Counted from the stretch's first letter, positions 16,028 to 24,384 are shown. The stretch is 64,000 nucleotides of DNA from DASYLJ01 sp964432595 (GCA_964432595.1 CAYSOF010000008.1:200529-264528); one strand, 5' to 3'. A program made the numbers and translations. The notes: a model not told the origin generated them from the letters alone.

Positions 16028-17830
16028 ATGACGCGCGCGCCGGTGCGCCGCGTGTCCGTCGTCATCGTCGCGCGCGAGGCGACGCCCGCCCTGTTGGCGT
16101 GCATCGAACGCGTGCGGCGTCACACGCCGTCGCCCGCGGAGGTCCTGGTCATCGACCATGGACCCGCCGACGGCTTCGCCCATCGGCTGGCGACGCTCAC
16201 CGATTCGGACGGACGCGTACCCGTCCGCGTGCTGCGCGCTGCCGAGAAGGTGAGCTTCGCCGCTGCCGCGAATCAGGGCATCCGTGCGGCGCGCGGCCGC
16301 TGGGTCGTGCTGCTCGGCGCGGACACGCTGGTCACGCCGGGATGGAGCGCCGGCCTGCTCACGCGCACCCGCGACACCCGCGTCGGCCTCGTCGGACCGG
16401 TCACCAACGGCGCCGCCGGCGGCCCGCAGACGATCGGCGCCACGCCCGCGTACGACGGCCCCTCGGCGCTCGACGCGTTCGCCGCGCGCTGGGCCGGCGC
16501 ACATCGCGGCGAGTTCCGTCGCGTCACGCGGCTGGGCGGCGGCTGCGTACTGATCCGTCGCGCAATGCTCGATCGGATCGGTCCGCTGGACGAACGATCG
16601 GCCAGGCCCGTCGAGGAACTCTGCGAGCGGGCGCTCGGATCCGGCTGGAGCATCGTCCTGTCGCGCGAGGTCTTCGTGCACCGCGACGCCGCGCGCGTGA
16701 CGCGTGCGGCCACAGACGTCCGGCGGCCGCGCATCGCGCTCCACTTCGCGCCGCGTCCGGTCGCGGCGGCGTCGAGCGGACGGCCGCGGCTCTCGCTCTG
16801 CGTGATCGCACGCGACGAGGCGAAGGTCCTCGGACGCTGCCTCGCGAGCGCACGGTCGGCCGTCGACGAGATCGTCGTCGTCGACACCGGCTCCACCGAC
16901 GACACGCGCGAGATCGCGCGCGCGCACGGCGCCGTCGTGGTCGATCGGCCCTGGGACGACGACTTCTCGGCCGCGCGCAACGCCGCGCTCGACGTGGCAC
17001 GCGGCGACTGGATCCTGAGCCTCGACGCCGACGAGGAGCTGCCGGCGCGCACGGCCGCGCAGCTGCGCGTCACGTGCACCGAGACGTCGGCGCCGGCGCT
17101 GCGCATGCCCGTCGAGACGCTCGGCGCCGGCGGGGCCGTCGACAGCGTCCAGTGCGCCGTCCGTCTGTTCACGCGGACGCCCGGGCATCGCTGGATCGGC
17201 ACCGTGCACGAGCGGGTCGACAGCCTGCACGCGCTCGATGCGCCGCTCCCGATCCGCCATCACGGGTGGGCCGATCCGACCGCCCGGCGCGCGAAGCTCG
17301 CCCGCGACCACGCGCTGCTCGAGCGCACGGCCGCCGCCGGATCGACCGATCCGGCGCTGGCGCTCCACCTGGCGCAGGCCCGCCTCGCGCTCGACGACGC
17401 TCCGGGCGCGGTCCGTGCCGCCGAGGACGGGCTCCGTCGCGTCGCGCCCGAGGCCCGCTCGCTCGGGCTCCTCCTCCTCGACACGCTCGCCGCCGCGCGC
17501 TTCGCCGCGGGTCATCAGGCAGGCGCCGAGGAGGCGTGCCGCACGGCCCTGGCGCTCCGCCCCGACTGGATCGACCCGCGCCTCCTGCTCGGCCGCCTCT
17601 GTCGCGAGAGCGGACGGCTGAACGAGGCGCTCGGGCACTTCGGCCGCTTCCTCGAGGATCGCGCGCGCCTGCTCGACGATCCGACCTGGCCCGTCCGCCT
17701 GCCGCGGCTGCGCGCGCTCGGTGCCGAGGCCGAAGCGCGCACGGAGCTGGCGTTGGTGCACGCCACGCTACACGGAGCGGGTCGCGCGGCGCGCGGCGGC
17801 GACGGCCTGCAGTGGGGAGTCCGGCCATGA
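16028..17830 (+). CDS. Double GT2 glycosyltransferase with TPR tail
   Basis: A 600-residue cytoplasmic protein with two family-2 glycosyltransferase domains in tandem. The first (about 8-230) is degenerate: it begins VSVVIVARE, but the usual DxD is not clear. The second (about 257-430) is canonical, with LCVIARDEA, VVVDTGSTDDT and the LSLDADEE metal-binding motif. The C-terminal part (about 445-600) is TPR-like. The arrangement resembles SunS-type or 'tetratricopeptide glycosyltransferase' proteins that modify proteins or glycopeptides, though the acceptor here is unknown. The ATG at 16028 has GAGGA nearby. Its stop overlaps the next TPR gene by ATGA, so the two proteins are probably made together. 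Confidence 0.85.
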   Translation: MTRAPVRRVSVVIVAREATPALLACIERVRRHTPSPAEVLVIDHGPADGFAHRLATLTDSDGRVPVRVLRAAEKVSFAAAANQGIRAARGRWVVLLGADTLVTPGWSAGLLTRTRDTRVGLVGPVTNGAAGGPQTIGATPAYDGPSALDAFAARWAGAHRGEFRRVTRLGGGCVLIRRAMLDRIGPLDERSARPVEELCERALGSGWSIVLSREVFVHRDAARVTRAATDVRRPRIALHFAPRPVAAASSGRPRLSLCVIARDEAKVLGRCLASARSAVDEIVVVDTGSTDDTREIARAHGAVVVDRPWDDDFSAARNAALDVARGDWILSLDADEELPARTAAQLRVTCTETSAPALRMPVETLGAGGAVDSVQCAVRLFTRTPGHRWIGTVHERVDSLHALDAPLPIRHHGWADPTARRAKLARDHALLERTAAAGSTDPALALHLAQARLALDDAPGAVRAAEDGLRRVAPEARSLGLLLLDTLAAARFAAGHQAGAEEACRTALALRPDWIDPRLLLGRLCRESGRLNEALGHFGRFLEDRARLLDDPTWPVRLPRLRALGAEAEARTELALVHATLHGAGRAARGGDGLQWGVRP

Positions 17831-18702
17831 ACGACGTCACCGTGCTGCTCGCCCGCGGCGAGGAGCTGCTCGAGCGGGGCGACACGGCCGCAGCGCGCGA
17901 CGCCTTCGAGCAGATCCTCACGGTCGCCCCGTCGCACGTCCGCGCTCGCCACGGGATCGGGCTCTGCCTGGAAGCCGAGCATCGCGACGACGAGGCGCTC
18001 GCCGTGTACGAGGCGACCCTCCGCACGGCGCCCGGCGATCCCGGCCTCGCGTTCTCGACGGGCTCGCTCTGCCATCGCCTGGGGCTGCTCGCCGAAGCGG
18101 AGACGCACTACGCGACGGTCCTGGCGGCGGTCCCCGACCATCTGCTGGCACTGGCCAACGTGGCGACGCTGCACCTCGGCCGCGGCGAGCTCGTCGACGC
18201 GCGGCTGTGGCTCGAGCGCGCGCTCCGCACCGCACCCGACAACGTCGTCCTGCGACAGCGCCTCGCCGGCGTGCTCGAGCGGCAGGGCGACGACCTGGCG
18301 CTCCAGCACTGCCTCGAGGACGGCATCACGCTGTCGCCCGACAGCGTGCAGCTGCACTACCGGCTGGCGCTCTTCCTGCTGGTGCGCGGCGACGTCGAGC
18401 GCGCCCGGACCGTCTTCCTCCGCGTCACCGCGCTCGACCCGAGCTGCTTCGAAGCGCACTACCGGGTCGGCCAGATCCACCTCGCGAGCGGCCGTCCCGC
18501 CGACGCCGCGACCCATCTGGCGCGCGCCTGCGAGCTGCGGCCGGAGAGCCCGGGGGCCGAGACCGATCTCGGCGTCGCGCACCTGCGGCTCGGGAACCTG
18601 GCCGCCGCGCGCGAGTGCTTCGAGACGGCGTTGGTCGCGCGTCCGACCTACGCGCCTGCGCGCCAGAACCTGGCGGCGTTGCGGATCGGCGGCGATCGGT
18701 AG
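17827..18702 (+). CDS. TPR-repeat protein
   Basis: A 291-residue protein made almost entirely of tetratricopeptide repeats (about eight 34-residue units with the W/L-G-Y/F-A-P pattern), with no signal peptide or other domain. The start is placed at 17827 because it overlaps the glycosyltransferase stop as ATGA; the open frame upstream is antisense-like filler. Likely a scaffold that brings the double glycosyltransferase and its acceptor together, an inference from the coupling and from the TPR tail of the partner. Confidence 0.85.
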   Translation: MNDVTVLLARGEELLERGDTAAARDAFEQILTVAPSHVRARHGIGLCLEAEHRDDEALAVYEATLRTAPGDPGLAFSTGSLCHRLGLLAEAETHYATVLAAVPDHLLALANVATLHLGRGELVDARLWLERALRTAPDNVVLRQRLAGVLERQGDDLALQHCLEDGITLSPDSVQLHYRLALFLLVRGDVERARTVFLRVTALDPSCFEAHYRVGQIHLASGRPADAATHLARACELRPESPGAETDLGVAHLRLGNLAAARECFETALVARPTYAPARQNLAALRIGGDR

Positions 18703-18729
18703 GCGCGTCCAGCGCGCCCACCGATCGCC
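18691..18729. terminator. Bidirectional hairpin between convergent genes
   Basis: Arms GGCGATCGGTAGGCGCG (18691-18707) and CGCGCCCACCGATCGCC (18713-18729) pair over 17 bp with a 5-nt loop. The single mismatch is A-C on the plus-strand RNA but a G-U wobble on the minus-strand RNA, so the fold is better for the leftward transcript of the DsbA-like gene. It includes the TPR gene's stop codon. No T-tract on either side. Confidence 0.6.
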
Positions 18730-18735
18730 GATCGC

Positions 18736-19608
18736 TCACTTGTTGGACGCGAGCTCGTCGTCGATCACGGCCTTAAACTGCTCGAACGGCTGCGCGCCGA
18801 CGAGCAGACGGCCGTTGATCACGAACGACGGGGTGCCGGTCACGCCGAGCGACTGGCCTTCCGCCATCTCGGCCTTCACCTGCGCCTGCGTCGCCTTGCT
18901 GTCGTAGCAGGTGTCGAACTTCGCCTTGTCGAGACCCTGATCCGCGATGAACTCCCAGGACTTCTCCTTGACGTTCTGCGGATTGATCTCCTTCTGCTTC
19001 TCGAAATACGCGTGGTAGAGCTTCCAGTACGCGTCCGGCTTCTGCTGGAGCGCGCACTCGGCGGCGATCGCCGCGGGCTCGGCCCACGGATGGAACGCGA
19101 GCGGGAAGTGCTTGAAGTAGAACTTCACCTTGTCGCCGTATTCCTTCAGCACCTGCGTCTCGAGCGTCGTGTAGCCCTTGGTGCAGAACGGACACTGGAA
19201 GTCCGAGTACTCGACGATGGTGACCTTCGCGTCCTTCGGACCGCGGAACGGACGACCCTCGGTCTTGATCTTGGCCATGACGGCCTTCGACGGGTCGACG
19301 GTGACGTCCTCGGCGGCGGCGAAGACGACGAACTTGCCGTCGGCCGACATCGTGAACGGCACGTTCTTCACCTGCGGCGGATTGCCGATCTGGAGGACGC
19401 CTTCCTTCGCGCCCTTGATGCCGGCGGAATCCTTGAGGCCCGTGACCGCGACGTTCTGCGCCGGAGGGACGTTGGCCTTCTTGCGATAGTACTTGATGAG
19501 CTGGTCGGTCCCCGGCGCCGATGCGGCGGTGGGTTGGGCCAGGAGCGACGTGGCCGCCGCCAGCACGGTCAGCGCGGCGGTCGGAGCGATCAGGCGAAGC
19601 ACACGCAT
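18736..19608 (-). CDS. Periplasmic DsbA-family thiol oxidoreductase
   Basis: A 290-residue exported protein. A signal peptide (about 1-30, Ala-rich) is followed by an N-terminal ~80-residue region like the dimerisation domain of DsbC/G-type proteins (a weak resemblance), then a thioredoxin-fold domain with inserted helices. The active site is YSDFQCPFC near residues 136-142, and the cis-Pro loop is GTPSF near 255. CPFC is common in Thioredoxin_4/BdbD-like proteins. It should catalyse disulfide formation or exchange in the periplasm; no DsbB/VKOR partner is next to it. The ATG is preceded by GGGGGTG. Confidence 0.85.
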   Translation of the reverse strand: MRVLRLIAPTAALTVLAAATSLLAQPTAASAPGTDQLIKYYRKKANVPPAQNVAVTGLKDSAGIKGAKEGVLQIGNPPQVKNVPFTMSADGKFVVFAAAEDVTVDPSKAVMAKIKTEGRPFRGPKDAKVTIVEYSDFQCPFCTKGYTTLETQVLKEYGDKVKFYFKHFPLAFHPWAEPAAIAAECALQQKPDAYWKLYHAYFEKQKEINPQNVKEKSWEFIADQGLDKAKFDTCYDSKATQAQVKAEMAEGQSLGVTGTPSFVINGRLLVGAQPFEQFKAVIDDELASNK

Positions 19609-19677
19609 CGAGACACCCCCATAAGGTTTGGCGTTTCACGCTGCCCGCGTTTCCCCCGGGGGTCAAGCGAGGCGACC

Positions 19678-19706
19678 TTGAACGCCTGACGATGCGGCGC
19701 TAGCTT
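19678..19706 (+). promoter_or_regulatory. Leaderless-type promoter for 19713-20159
   Basis: TTGAAC (19678-19683), 17-nt spacer, TAGCTT (19701-19706), then 6 nt to the GTG at 19713. No Shine-Dalgarno is visible. Confidence 0.55.
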
Positions 19707-19712
19707 CCCGGC

Positions 19713-20159
19713 GTGCTGCGACGCGCGCTGGCCCCCTGGGCCGTCACTCTCGTCCTCGCCACGCTGGCCGTGGCCGGTCTCACACCCGAGCTGACGAAAG
19801 CCCTCGACGACGCCAAGTACGTCTACGTCCAGTCGGAGCGGAAGTCGGGGGACCTCGGGAAGCCGGCCGAGATCTGGTTCTTCGTCGAGAAAGGTGTGGT
19901 CTACGTCGGCACGCGGCCGACGTCGTACCGCGTGCGGCGCATCCAGGCCGGGCGGACGAAGGCGCGGATCGCCGTCGGCGCGACGAACGGTCCCGCGTTC
20001 GACGCCACGGGGGCGCTCGTGAAGGACAAGGCGCTCGAGGAGCGGATGATGGCCGCCTTCGCGACGAAGTATCCCGACGGCTGGGCCCGCTACGCGGACG
20101 GCTTCCGCGAGGGCTTCAAGAACGGCGACCGCGTGCTGGTCGCCTACACGCCGCGCTGA
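19713..20159 (+). CDS. Small exported protein, possible split beta-barrel fold
   Basis: A 148-residue protein with a GTG start fixed by the promoter spacing. It has a signal sequence or single N-terminal helix (about 1-20). The rest contains GKPAEIWFFVEKGVVYVGT and a basic strand, reminiscent of the pyridoxamine-phosphate-oxidase-like / F420-binding split beta-barrel proteins, but I see no decisive cofactor motif. It lies 5 nt before an SDR dehydrogenase gene and 34 bp plus one gene before a flavin reductase, so a redox role is plausible. Family assignment tentative. Confidence 0.6.
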   Translation: MLRRALAPWAVTLVLATLAVAGLTPELTKALDDAKYVYVQSERKSGDLGKPAEIWFFVEKGVVYVGTRPTSYRVRRIQAGRTKARIAVGATNGPAFDATGALVKDKALEERMMAAFATKYPDGWARYADGFREGFKNGDRVLVAYTPR

Positions 20160-20164
20160 GCGCC

Positions 20165-20989
20165 GTGGATCCCTCCAGCGCGTCGCTCGCGGGCCGCACG
20201 GCCGTCGTGACCGGCGCGGGCGCCGGCATCGGCAAGGGCATCGCGCGCGGCTTCGCGGCGTTCGGCGCACGCGTCGCCGTCCTCGAGCGGAACGCCGAGA
20301 CGGCCGAGCGCACCGCCGGCGAGATCGGCACGGCCGGCGGCGAGGCGCTGGCGGTCCCGGTCGACGTCCGCGACGGCGCCGCGCTCGCCCAAGCGATCGA
20401 CACCGTCGTCGCCCGCCTGGGCGAGGTCGACGTGCTCGTGAACAACGTCGGCGGCACGTTCGCCTCGGCGTTCGTCGACTCGAGCGAGACGGGATGGGAC
20501 GCGCTCCTGCGCGCGAACCTCGGCACCGTGCTGCGCGGCACGCAGCTCGTCGCGCGGCGGCTCGTCGCCGCCGGACGCGGCGGCAGCATCGTCAACGTGG
20601 TGTCGATCGAGGCGACGCGCGCCGCACCGTCGTTCGCCGTCTACGCGGCGGCGAAGGCGGCCGTCGTCAACTTCACCCGCACGACCGCCGTGGAGCTCGC
20701 GCCGCACGGCATCCGCGTCAACGCGCTGGCGCCGGACATCTGCCTCACCGAGGGGCTCGAAGCGCTCGTGCCCGAGGCCGAACGCGAGCGCTGGAAGCAC
20801 ATCGTGCCGCTCGGCCGCGCAGGCATGCCGGACGACCTGGCCGGGGCGGCCGTGTTCCTCGCGTCGGACCTGTCGCGCTACGTGACCGGCGTGACCCTCC
20901 ACGTCGACGGCGGCACGCACGCGGCCGGCGGCTGGTATCGCGACCCGGACGACGACGCATGGGTGCTCGGGCCGCCGCGGCGACGTTGA
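20165..20989 (+). CDS. SDR-family oxidoreductase
   Basis: A 274-residue classical short-chain dehydrogenase. It has the TGAGAGIGKGIA nucleotide-binding motif near residue 17, NNVG near 90, a catalytic Ser in the VVSIE strand, YAAAK (YxxxK) near 160, and a C-terminal VDGG. The cofactor preference is unclear: an Arg follows the second strand (LERNAET), which allows NADP. The GTG start is 5 nt after the previous stop, so it is in the same operon. Substrate unknown; the pairing with a flavin reductase suggests catabolism of an alcohol or steroid-like compound, but that is inference. Confidence 0.85.
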   Translation: MDPSSASLAGRTAVVTGAGAGIGKGIARGFAAFGARVAVLERNAETAERTAGEIGTAGGEALAVPVDVRDGAALAQAIDTVVARLGEVDVLVNNVGGTFASAFVDSSETGWDALLRANLGTVLRGTQLVARRLVAAGRGGSIVNVVSIEATRAAPSFAVYAAAKAAVVNFTRTTAVELAPHGIRVNALAPDICLTEGLEALVPEAERERWKHIVPLGRAGMPDDLAGAAVFLASDLSRYVTGVTLHVDGGTHAAGGWYRDPDDDAWVLGPPRRR

Positions 20990-21016
20990 CAGCCGCCCGG
21001 GTCGATCTGTTAGTCC
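20986..21016 (+). promoter_or_regulatory. Promoter of the flavin reductase gene
   Basis: A consensus TTGACA (20986-20991) overlaps the stop of the SDR gene. The -10 is either GTTAGT (21009-21014, 17-nt spacer) or TAGTCC (21011-21016, 19-nt spacer), 7-9 nt before the ATG at 21024. The TAGTCCCA sequence also occurs at the promoter of the 31061 operon. Confidence 0.55.
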
Positions 21017-21023
21017 CACGCCC

Positions 21024-21500
21024 ATGTTCGACCCGAAGGAGCTCCGTCGCGTCATGGGCCTGTTCGCCACCGGCGTCACCATCCTGACGACGCGGGACGC
21101 GCACAACCGTCCGTTCGGCCTCACCGCGAACGCAGTCTCCTCGCTGTCGCTCGACCCGCCGCTGCTGCTCATCTGCATCGACAAGAAGGCGGAGACGCAT
21201 CCGCACTTCCTCGACTCGCGGTGCTTCGTGGTGAACATCCTCGCGGAGCACCAGGAGGCGCTGTCGTCGCGCTTCGCCAAGTCGGGCGGCGACAAGTTCG
21301 GCGATCTCCAGTTCAGCACGAACCAGAACGGGGTGCCGGTCCTCGAGGACACGCTCGGTCACATCGAGTGCAAGATCGTCGAGACGCACGAGGGCGGCGA
21401 CCACGTGATCCACATCGGCGAGGTGCATCACGCCGAGGTGCGCGGCGGCGATCCCCTGCTCTTCTACCAGGGCAAGTATCGCCGCGTCGTTCCGGCGTAG
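21024..21500 (+). CDS. Flavin reductase (HpaC-like)
   Basis: A 158-residue single-domain protein of the flavin reductase-like FMN-binding family. It has the N-terminal F-A-T-G-V-T-I-L-T motif, TANAVSSLSLDPPLLL in the FMN-binding region, and a C-terminal LLFYQGKYR segment. Such proteins reduce free FMN/FAD with NAD(P)H for a partner monooxygenase. No monooxygenase gene lies in the immediate neighbourhood, so its partner must be encoded elsewhere. It has its own promoter although it follows an SDR gene on the same strand. Confidence 0.88.
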   Translation: MFDPKELRRVMGLFATGVTILTTRDAHNRPFGLTANAVSSLSLDPPLLLICIDKKAETHPHFLDSRCFVVNILAEHQEALSSRFAKSGGDKFGDLQFSTNQNGVPVLEDTLGHIECKIVETHEGGDHVIHIGEVHHAEVRGGDPLLFYQGKYRRVVPA

Positions 21501-21506
21501 CGCGCG

Positions 21507-22811
21507 CTACTTGCCGGTCGCGCCGAGCCGATCGAGCGAGAAGATGCCCGGATCGATCGGCACGCGGCGCTCGTGCACCGACTCGCCCGGAGGTGCCGTG
21601 CCCGCGACCGTCGCGCGGCCGGCCTTCGGGTTCTCGGCGAGGATGAACCCCATCGACGACGCCGGCAGGATGAGCGACTCGCCCCCCGCCTCGATCGGCT
21701 GGCTCGCGTACGAGAGGAACTGGAGCGTGCGCAGCAGCGTACCCTGGGCGTCGAACTTGCGGGTGATCGTTCCTGCGAACGTCTCCTGGTCGAGCGCGAT
21801 CTCCACCTTCGCGAACAGGTAGTACGGGTCCTTCGGCGTCGCCTCGACGACCCAGAGCTTGCGCTTCACCAGGACGGGCGCGACCGGCGCCCAGGCGACG
21901 CCCTTCCACTCGGGGTCCTGGTAGCCGACGACCTTCTGCGCGGGATCCCACTCCTCGACGATGCCGCCGTTGGGCAGCGCCTTGCGCTTCGCCGTCCCCG
22001 CGAGGCTCGCCGGATCCGCGAGCACGAAGCCTTCCCGCTCGCCCACGAGCTTCCACGTGAAGTCCTCGGGCTTGCCGTCGAAGAACGAGCCGTCGTCCTG
22101 GCTGAGATCGGAGCCGAGGAATCCGTCGGAGCGGTTCGCGGGCGACACCTGGCGCACGCGACGCAACGCCGGCACGTACGTCCACGCCTGGTCGCGCTTC
22201 TGGCCGTCGCGGAAGCGCCATGCGAGCGTCGCCGTGCCGTTCAGGTCCGCGGGCGAGCTCACGACCGCGTGCGACTGCGTCGCCACGTCGAGCGGGTTCT
22301 CCGTCGCCGCACGCGACGGCGGCACGCCCTCCCAGAACAGGATCTCGCTCTCGAGCTGCGCCTGCCGCTCGAGCCCGCGCTTGCCGACCCAGTCGAGCGC
22401 CAGCAGGTCGTGGCTGCTGCCGATGCGCCAGAAGGCGTAATACGCGTTCCAGATCGCCTTCACGCCGGCGTTCGCGTCACCCGCCTGGATCGTGAACGGC
22501 AGGCCGTAGACGCCGCGCGCCGGCGTGCCGCCCTCGCGCACGACGATCGAGCCCTGCGCGTCGACGTCGAGCTTCGCCGCGTTCTGCGCCGACGCGGTCG
22601 CGAAGGCCGGCTCCCATGGCGGCGTCGCCGGCCACGCCGCGATGCGGTTGCGGTACGTCCCGTCCTTGTAGTGCGCGAGCAACTCGGGCGGCAGCAGCGC
22701 GGCGGCGTCGTCGGCGTTCGCGGCCTCGAGCGTCTGCCCGGGCTCGAGCGGCGTGGCGGCGGCGACGTGGACGGCGGCGAGGAGGAGGACGGCGACGGCC
22801 GGAAAACGCAT
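21507..22811 (-). CDS. DUF1329 outer-membrane-associated protein
   Basis: A 434-residue exported protein: signal peptide (about 1-20, ending AAA-T), then the DUF1329 fold (LolB/LolA-like half barrel) with the conserved YVPALRRVRQ and SDGFLGSDLSQDDGSFF segments. Family members often lie beside RND/MMPL exporters or steroid catabolism genes and are thought to carry hydrophobic molecules through the periplasm. No RND gene is adjacent here. The ATG at 22811 is chosen because the signal peptide starts there; an open frame continues 80 codons upstream with no homology-like character. Converges with the flavin reductase gene at a 6-bp gap. Confidence 0.88.
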   Translation of the reverse strand: MRFPAVAVLLLAAVHVAAATPLEPGQTLEAANADDAAALLPPELLAHYKDGTYRNRIAAWPATPPWEPAFATASAQNAAKLDVDAQGSIVVREGGTPARGVYGLPFTIQAGDANAGVKAIWNAYYAFWRIGSSHDLLALDWVGKRGLERQAQLESEILFWEGVPPSRAATENPLDVATQSHAVVSSPADLNGTATLAWRFRDGQKRDQAWTYVPALRRVRQVSPANRSDGFLGSDLSQDDGSFFDGKPEDFTWKLVGEREGFVLADPASLAGTAKRKALPNGGIVEEWDPAQKVVGYQDPEWKGVAWAPVAPVLVKRKLWVVEATPKDPYYLFAKVEIALDQETFAGTITRKFDAQGTLLRTLQFLSYASQPIEAGGESLILPASSMGFILAENPKAGRATVAGTAPPGESVHERRVPIDPGIFSLDRLGATGK

Positions 22812-22854
22812 CCGACCCCCATAACCGACCCGCGCGCCGGTCGCGAGCCGCGCT

Positions 22855-22884
22855 TTGACATTCGCGGGCGCCTGCCGGTACTCA
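22855..22884 (+). promoter_or_regulatory. Leaderless-type promoter of the MAPEG gene
   Basis: TTGACA (22855-22860), 18 nt, TACTCA (22879-22884), then 8 nt to ATG 22893. No Shine-Dalgarno is present. Confidence 0.6.
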
Positions 22885-22892
22885 ACCCCGCC

Positions 22893-23297
22893 ATGGCGCC
22901 GATGGATCTGGCCCTCTTCCTCGTGCTGACCCTCGCGATCGCCGAGGTGATCGTGTTCGGAGCGCTGGTGGGCCGCGGCCGCGCCAAGTACGGTGTGCCG
23001 GCGCCGGCCACGTCCGGTCATCCGACGTGGGAGCGCCTGAACCGCGTCCATCTGAACAGCATCGAGAACCTCGTGCTCTTCGCGCCGCTGTTGCTGATGT
23101 ACGCCACCGTCGTCGGCCGCTTCACGGCGATCGCGCTCGGCGTCGTCTATCTGATCGCCCGCATCCTCTACGCCGTCGGCTACGTGCGCGCGCCGGAGAA
23201 GCGCGTCGTCGGCTCGGCCCTCACGTCGCTCGTCCAGGTGTGGTTCACGATCGGCGTGCTCGGCTCACTGATCTGGCGCTTCACGCGAGGCTACTAG
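22893..23297 (+). CDS. MAPEG-family membrane protein
   Basis: A 134-residue integral membrane protein with four hydrophobic helices and the MAPEG signature, including the conserved E-R-x-x-R/N-x-x-x-N segment (WERLNRVHLNSIEN near residues 49-62) and R-I-L-Y-x-x-G-Y near 88-96. The family includes glutathione S-transferases and eicosanoid enzymes; bacterial members are poorly characterised. The stop codon TAG lies inside the left arm of the adjacent 180-bp palindromic element, so that element may have replaced the original 3' end. Confidence 0.82.
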   Translation: MAPMDLALFLVLTLAIAEVIVFGALVGRGRAKYGVPAPATSGHPTWERLNRVHLNSIENLVLFAPLLLMYATVVGRFTAIALGVVYLIARILYAVGYVRAPEKRVVGSALTSLVQVWFTIGVLGSLIWRFTRGY

Positions 23298-23473
23298 CAG
23301 GGTGCTGAAAAAGGCGCCTACTGCGGCGGACGATCACGGGGCGCTGCGCGGCGGCCTCGTCGCTGCGCTGCTCGACGTAGCGCTGCTATGACTCCGCTGC
23401 TCGCTCCTCGGGCGCCACGCAACACCCCGCGCTCGCCCGCCTCGCTACGGCGCCTTTTTCAGCACCCTGCTAG
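23294..23473. mobile_element. MITE-like palindromic element
   Basis: A 180-bp element with perfect 25-bp terminal inverted repeats at 23294-23318 and 23449-23473 (each holding the core GCAGGGTGCTGAAAAAG). The arms continue inward as an imperfect inverted repeat for about 35 more bp. CTAG at both outer ends (23294-23297 and 23470-23473) could be a 4-bp target duplication, which would leave a 172-bp core at 23298-23469. There is no ORF inside, so it would depend on a transposase encoded elsewhere. The MAPEG stop codon lies in the left CTAG. Confidence 0.7.
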
Positions 23474-23481
23474 AGGTTCTT

Positions 23482-23502
23482 GCCGGTCCGCGAGGGGCCG
23501 GC
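23482..23502 (+). other. Leader hairpin before the 81-residue gene
   Basis: GCCGG and CCGGC arms enclose a GC-rich loop 27 nt upstream of the ATG at 23530, leaving the GAAAGGGG ribosome site exposed. Probably a leader stem; no known riboswitch recognised. Confidence 0.3.
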
Positions 23503-23529
23503 TAAAGCGACGGCGAAAGGGGATCATCG

Positions 23530-23775
23530 ATGCGCCGTCTATCCATCGCTCTCGTGCTCGTCGCCGCGCTCGCCGCTCCGGGGTTCGCCCAGACCACCGC
23601 CATCGAGCTCAAGAAGGAGCTCCTGCCGCGGATGAAGAAGGCCCAGGCCGAGGGCAAGAGCCTCGGCGAGGCCGAAACGCTCTACAAGCAGGGCGACGAG
23701 GCCATGAAGAACGGGCTCCAGGACGAGGCGCTCGAGTTCTTCAAGAAGGCCAAGGAGGCGATGCCGCCGGAGTGA
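23530..23775 (+). CDS. Small exported helical protein
   Basis: An 81-residue protein with a signal peptide (about 1-20, ending GFA-Q) and a mature part of about 60 residues rich in Lys/Glu/Leu, predicted all-helical and resembling one and a half TPR-like helices (LYKQGDEAMKNG ... ALEFFKKAKEAM). ATG follows GAAAGGGG at good spacing. It sits 60 bp before an LpoB-like lipoprotein gene on the same strand, so a shared envelope role is possible. Family unknown. Confidence 0.7.
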   Translation: MRRLSIALVLVAALAAPGFAQTTAIELKKELLPRMKKAQAEGKSLGEAETLYKQGDEAMKNGLQDEALEFFKKAKEAMPPE

Positions 23776-23838
23776 CGGCGCCGCGCGCGACGGCGCGCGA
23801 GTGGATTGTTGTCGCGCGCGCCGGTAGGACAGTGCGTC

Positions 23839-24384
23839 GTGCGTCGCGTGTCCGGTGTCCTGATCGTCGTCCTCGTGCTGGGCGGTTGTACCGCGCCAAG
23901 ACGTGGCGGCGTCTCCACCTCCGACGCGCGTGCGCGGTCCGCGGCGCCGGCCGACGTCCAGAGCGCCACGGACCGTCTGGTGCAGTCGATGGTGCGACAT
24001 CCGGCGATCGCCGGCGGCACGCGCCCGATCGTCGAGGTGAACGCCGTCGAGAATCGCACCGGCGACGGCATCGGGACGAAGGCGATCACCGATCGCATCC
24101 GCACCGCGCTCGTCAAGACGCGCATGGTGCGCTTCACGCCGGTGTCACCGGCGTCGCGCGCCACGCTCGCGCGCGCGCGACAGGAGGTCCCGGGGCAGGT
24201 CGTCGCCGCAGCCGGTGCCGGCAGCAAGAAGAGCGGCTACCTGCTCTACGCCGCCGTCGACCCGAGCACGCAGGCCGGCAGCTATCGGCTCACGCTGGCG
24301 CTGGTGAACCTCGACACCGGCGGGATCGAGTGGCAGGGCTCGCAGGAGATACTGCTGCACCTGCCACCCCGCGCCGGGTCGTGA
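23839..24384 (+). CDS. LpoB-like lipoprotein (CsgG clan)
   Basis: A 181-residue lipoprotein. The GTG at 23839 gives a short signal sequence with lipobox L-G-G-C near residue 18; TTG at 23806 is an upstream alternative. The mature region has the pattern of penicillin-binding-protein activator LpoB and related CsgG-clan domains: an N-R-T-G-D loop, an R-I-R-T-A-L-V-K helix and a final W-Q-G-S-Q-E-I strand. LpoB activates PBP1b from the outer membrane in E. coli; here that role is only inferred. It converges with a CsgG-like lipoprotein gene 4 bp away, and both are CsgG-clan proteins. Confidence 0.7.
   Translation: MRRVSGVLIVVLVLGGCTAPRRGGVSTSDARARSAAPADVQSATDRLVQSMVRHPAIAGGTRPIVEVNAVENRTGDGIGTKAITDRIRTALVKTRMVRFTPVSPASRATLARARQEVPGQVVAAAGAGSKKSGYLLYAAVDPSTQAGSYRLTLALVNLDTGGIEWQGSQEILLHLPPRAGS

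Noticed and set aside
23806..23838. TTG 23806 as the start of the LpoB-like lipoprotein
   Set aside because: It would put extra residues, including a Cys, before the signal sequence; GTG 23839 gives a normal lipoprotein signal peptide.
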